From Flavobacteriales bacterium (lineage in GTDB: Bacteria; Bacteroidota; Bacteroidia; UBA10329), in contig JAIPBJ010000025.1 of the NCBI GenBank assembly GCA_021739625.1, forward strand, positions 1 to 35,624: a DNA stretch of 35,624 nucleotides, read 5' to 3'. Every line of letters starts with the position of its first letter. The stretch's first letter is position 1. The translations under genes and the position numbers were made by a program. Below the pieces are notes generated by a model. The model was not told the DNA's origin and searched no databases. It was given only the letters and a program-made list of their open reading frames with translations. Shown here in pieces: positions 33,440 through 35,624 of this stretch.

Positions 33440-34663
33440 TCACTTATTCAATCGGATGGAATGCCCCATCTTATCACGCTTCGTATCGAGATAGAAGCGA
33501 TTGTGGTCGTTGGCCTCAAGTTCAATGGGCACATTCTCGACCACTTCGAGGCCATAGCCTACCAGCCCGGTGCGTTTCTTCGGGTTGTTGCTCATGAGCA
33601 GCATCTTGCTCACCCCAAGGTCGCGCAGAATCTGGGCCCCGATGCCATAATCGCGCTCGTCCATTCCGAATCCGAGGGCCAGATTGGCCTCAACGGTGTC
33701 CATGCCCTGTTCCTGAAGTTTGTAGGCTTTCAGCTTATTGATCAGTCCGATGCCACGCCCTTCCTGATTCATATAGACAATGACCCCTTTCCCTGCCTCC
33801 TCCACCATGCGCATGGCTGTTTGAAGCTGCGCACCGCAGTCGCATCGGCAGGAACCGAAGATATCGCCCGTGACACATGAGGAGTGAACACGCACCAGCA
33901 CCGGCTCGTCCTTCTCCCACGTGCCTTTGACCAATGCCAGATGGTTCTGGTCGGTGGTGGTCTGACGATAGGCGTGAAGTTGAAAATCGCCCCATTCGGT
34001 GGGCATGTTCACATCCACCACGCGCTCAATGAGCGACTCATGGGCCATTCGGTACTCGATCAGGTCTTTGATGCTGATGAGTTTGAGCCCGAACCGTTTG
34101 GCAATTACTGTGAGCTCGGGCAGGCGGGCCATTGTGCCGTCCTCGTTCATTATCTCTACGATGACCCCGGCAGGCTCAAAGCCCGCCATGCGTGCAAGGT
34201 CTATGGCCGCCTCTGTGTGTCCGGCCCTTCGCAGCACTCCACCTTGACGGGCCCTGAGCGGGAAAATATGACCTGGCTTTCCAAGCTCTTCTGGACGGAT
34301 GTTGGGGTCGATGAGCGCTTTGACCGTCTTGGCACGGTCGCTCACCGATATGCCGGTGGAGCAGCCATGGCCTATGAGGTCGACACTGACTGTGAACGGG
34401 GTCTCGAAAGCTGCACTGTTGCGGCTCACCATCAGTTCGAGGCCCAAAGCCTCGCATCGCGATTCGACCAACGGGGCGCATATCAGTCCACGGCCGTGCG
34501 TGGCCATGAAATTGATCATTTCGGGGGTCGCGCAGCGTGCAGCGGCCACGAAGTCTCCTTCGTTCTCGCGATCTGCATCGTCCACCACAATGACCACTTT
34601 TCCATTGCGGATGTCTTCGATGGCATCCTCTACGGAATCCAGCACTATCTCATTTTCGCTCAT
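33440..34663 (-). CDS. ribBA: Bifunctional 3,4-dihydroxy-2-butanone-4-phosphate synthase / GTP cyclohydrolase II
   Basis: 407 residues from ATG 34663. The N-terminal RibB domain (about 1-205) makes the four-carbon riboflavin precursor; it shows the acidic active site [24 protein letters not shown] and [13 protein letters not shown] with RRAGHTEA. The C-terminal RibA domain (about 210-407) opens the GTP imidazole ring; it has [15 protein letters not shown] followed by the zinc-binding [17 protein letters not shown], and the end [13 protein letters not shown]. Both domains look intact. The open frame extends 167 codons further upstream, but this extension is shadow sequence. A TACCTTTG promoter sits 18 bp before the ATG, leaving no room for an FMN riboswitch. 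Confidence 0.97.
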   Translation of the reverse strand: MSENEIVLDSVEDAIEDIRNGKVVIVVDDADRENEGDFVAAARCATPEMINFMATHGRGLICAPLVESRCEALGLELMVSRNSAAFETPFTVSVDLIGHGCSTGISVSDRAKTVKALIDPNIRPEELGKPGHIFPLRARQGGVLRRAGHTEAAIDLARMAGFEPAGVIVEIMNEDGTMARLPELTVIAKRFGLKLISIKDLIEYRMAHESLIERVVDVNMPTEWGDFQLHAYRQTTTDQNHLALVKGTWEKDEPVLVRVHSSCVTGDIFGSCRCDCGAQLQTAMRMVEEAGKGVIVYMNQEGRGIGLINKLKAYKLQEQGMDTVEANLALGFGMDERDYGIGAQILRDLGVSKMLLMSNNPKKRTGLVGYGLEVVENVPIELEANDHNRFYLDTKRDKMGHSIRLNK

Positions 34664-34680
34664 GATGTGAATTGGGGCCG

Positions 34681-34688
34681 CAAAGGTA
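34681..34688 (-). promoter_or_regulatory. Promoter -7 element of ribBA
   Basis: Minus-strand TACCTTTG matches TAnnTTTG exactly, 18 bp before ATG 34663. It fixes the start and gives a very short leader. Confidence 0.5.
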
Positions 34689-34745
34689 AGTGGTTGTAGG
34701 AGGTAATGTCCTCTGGGGTGCGGCCTGCAGATCGGAATGTCACAG

Positions 34746-34776
34746 CATCCATGCTGGCACCCCAGCGGCATGGATG
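34746..34776 (-). terminator. Strong hairpin after aceK, possible terminator
   Basis: Perfect 9-bp inverted repeat CATCCATGC (34746-34754) / GCATGGATG (34768-34776). Its 13-nt loop can form a further TGG/CCA pairing. It lies between the aceK stop and the ribBA promoter. No T-tract follows on the minus strand, so it is either a non-canonical terminator or an RNA-stability structure. Confidence 0.45.
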
Positions 34777-34838
34777 AAAGGCTGTTGGTGAATTGCCGGA
34801 GATCATTCCCCGATCCCATGAAATCTGCAGACCGGGCG

Positions 34839-35624
34839 CTATTCGATGCTGAACCCCATCGCCACCTTGTTCCTTCTGTATGGGAAGAAATCGACCAGAC
34901 GGCCATCGCGGTGCATGTGCTGCATCTCTTTCCAGAATGTGGTGTCGAAGAGGTCGGCATGATGCTCCATGAACACCCTGCGCAGCTCGCCCAATGGGGC
35001 CATGAAGGCATCGAACTCCTCGGGGAACACATCGTTGTCTGCCACGGTGTACCATGGTTCGCCCGAATAGACCTGTTCTGGCCTGCGCGGGGTGGGAATC
35101 CTTCGGAAATTGACCTGATCGAGGAAACATAGCTCGTCATAATCATAGAAGATGACCCGACCATGACGTGTGACCCCGAAATTCTTCAGGAGCAGGTCGC
35201 CTGGAAAGATATTGGCGGCAGCCAACTCCTTCACCGCATAGCCATAGTCGATGATGACCGCAGCGGCCCTGTCGGGCGGGGCGGTCTCGAGCAGCAGGTT
35301 CAGTGGCACCAGTTTCTTCTCGGTGAACAGGTGCCTGATCACAAGTCTGTCGCCCTTCACCGAAGCGCTCCCGCCACATTCATTCAGCAGTTCGTCAAGC
35401 ACCGGCCCAGAGAAACGGTCGAGGTCGAATTCGATGTGGTCATACTCCATGGCATCGGCCAAGCGGCCCACGCGGTCGTGCAGAAGCACCAGGCGATAGC
35501 TGTCGATGACGTGCTGACGGCCGAAATTCTTGGTGGGACCGAACCTGTCGCGGATCACCTTGAACACCACATTGAAGGTAGGCAGGGTGAACACGGCCAT
35601 GACCATCCCCTTGGTTCCGGGAGC
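34839..35624 (-). CDS. aceK: Isocitrate dehydrogenase kinase/phosphatase, C-terminal part (partial)
   Basis: The last 261 residues of a protein normally about 570-600 long; the 5' part lies beyond the right edge. AceK phosphorylates and dephosphorylates isocitrate dehydrogenase, steering carbon between the TCA cycle and the glyoxylate shunt. The kinase-like domain motifs are present: [15 protein letters not shown] at the window edge, [16 protein letters not shown], the catalytic loop segment [20 protein letters not shown] and [11 protein letters not shown], and the conserved Pro-rich [10 protein letters not shown]. It ends with [18 protein letters not shown]. No truncation is seen within the visible part. 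No aceA, aceB or icd gene is in the window, so the context cannot be judged further. Confidence 0.94.
   Translation of the reverse strand, partial: APGTKGMVMAVFTLPTFNVVFKVIRDRFGPTKNFGRQHVIDSYRLVLLHDRVGRLADAMEYDHIEFDLDRFSGPVLDELLNECGGSASVKGDRLVIRHLFTEKKLVPLNLLLETAPPDRAAAVIIDYGYAVKELAAANIFPGDLLLKNFGVTRHGRVIFYDYDELCFLDQVNFRRIPTPRRPEQVYSGEPWYTVADNDVFPEEFDAFMAPLGELRRVFMEHHADLFDTTFWKEMQHMHRDGRLVDFFPYRRNKVAMGFSIE

Noticed and set aside
34664-34838. FMN riboswitch upstream of ribBA
   Set aside because: The consensus promoter lies 18 bp before the start, the conserved FMN-aptamer blocks are not seen, and the only strong structure is a simple 9-bp hairpin upstream of that promoter.
33440-35164. 574-residue reading of ribBA with a 167-residue N-terminal extension
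   Set aside because: The extension overlaps aceK in another frame, lies upstream of the ribBA promoter, and shows no RibB similarity. RibB homology begins at the ATG at 34663.

Overview
The window comes from a member of the Bacteroidota, most likely a Flavobacteriales-type organism. Four things point there: a secreted PKD-repeat protein with a type B type-IX-secretion (T9SS) C-terminal domain, a second secreted protein with a type A T9SS sorting domain, a TonB-dependent receptor with an N-terminal carboxypeptidase-regulatory-like domain, and promoters of the Bacteroidota form TAnnTTTG. One of these, in front of tRNA-Lys, is the full TTG-N19-TAnnTTTG. Base composition looks moderately GC-rich by eye (not computed).

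Layout. 1-3008: the start of a SAM hydroxide adenosyltransferase gene, divergent phoH, purC, and a convergent DUF1796-type gene. 3193-5577: TonB-dependent receptor. 5578-6280: non-coding, with two families of 21-bp tandem repeats. 6281-9951 (minus strand): acidic unknown protein, steroid-5-alpha-reductase-like membrane enzyme, PIN toxin with antitoxin, and an acyl-CoA dehydrogenase fused to an SCP2 domain behind a palindrome-bearing promoter. 10383-17269: a 1837-residue T9SS adhesin-like protein, a coupled YfcE-type phosphoesterase, and a PEGA/beta-barrel protein. 17285-22735: an envelope-protein cluster in which a module appears twice: a secreted TPR protein plus a small secreted protein, divergent from a long charged-helix protein with a conserved C-terminal domain. 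22736-23331: twelve exact 42-bp repeat units. 23332-29222: PagL-like deacylase, panB, coiled-coil secreted protein, lipoprotein, yaaA, and a small zinc-ribbon membrane protein. 29254-33111 (minus strand): operon of LTA-synthase-family enzyme, polytopic membrane protein and T9SS-secreted Kazal protein. 33217-35624: tRNA-Lys, ribBA and the 3' part of aceK.

Housekeeping metabolism (purine, pantothenate, riboflavin, glyoxylate-shunt control) is mixed with an unusually large share of exported proteins: about fifteen genes encode signal peptides, lipoproteins or membrane proteins. The most unusual content is the duplicated envelope module at 17.3-22.7 kb and the three helically phased repeat arrays, which fill the only two long gaps between convergent genes.
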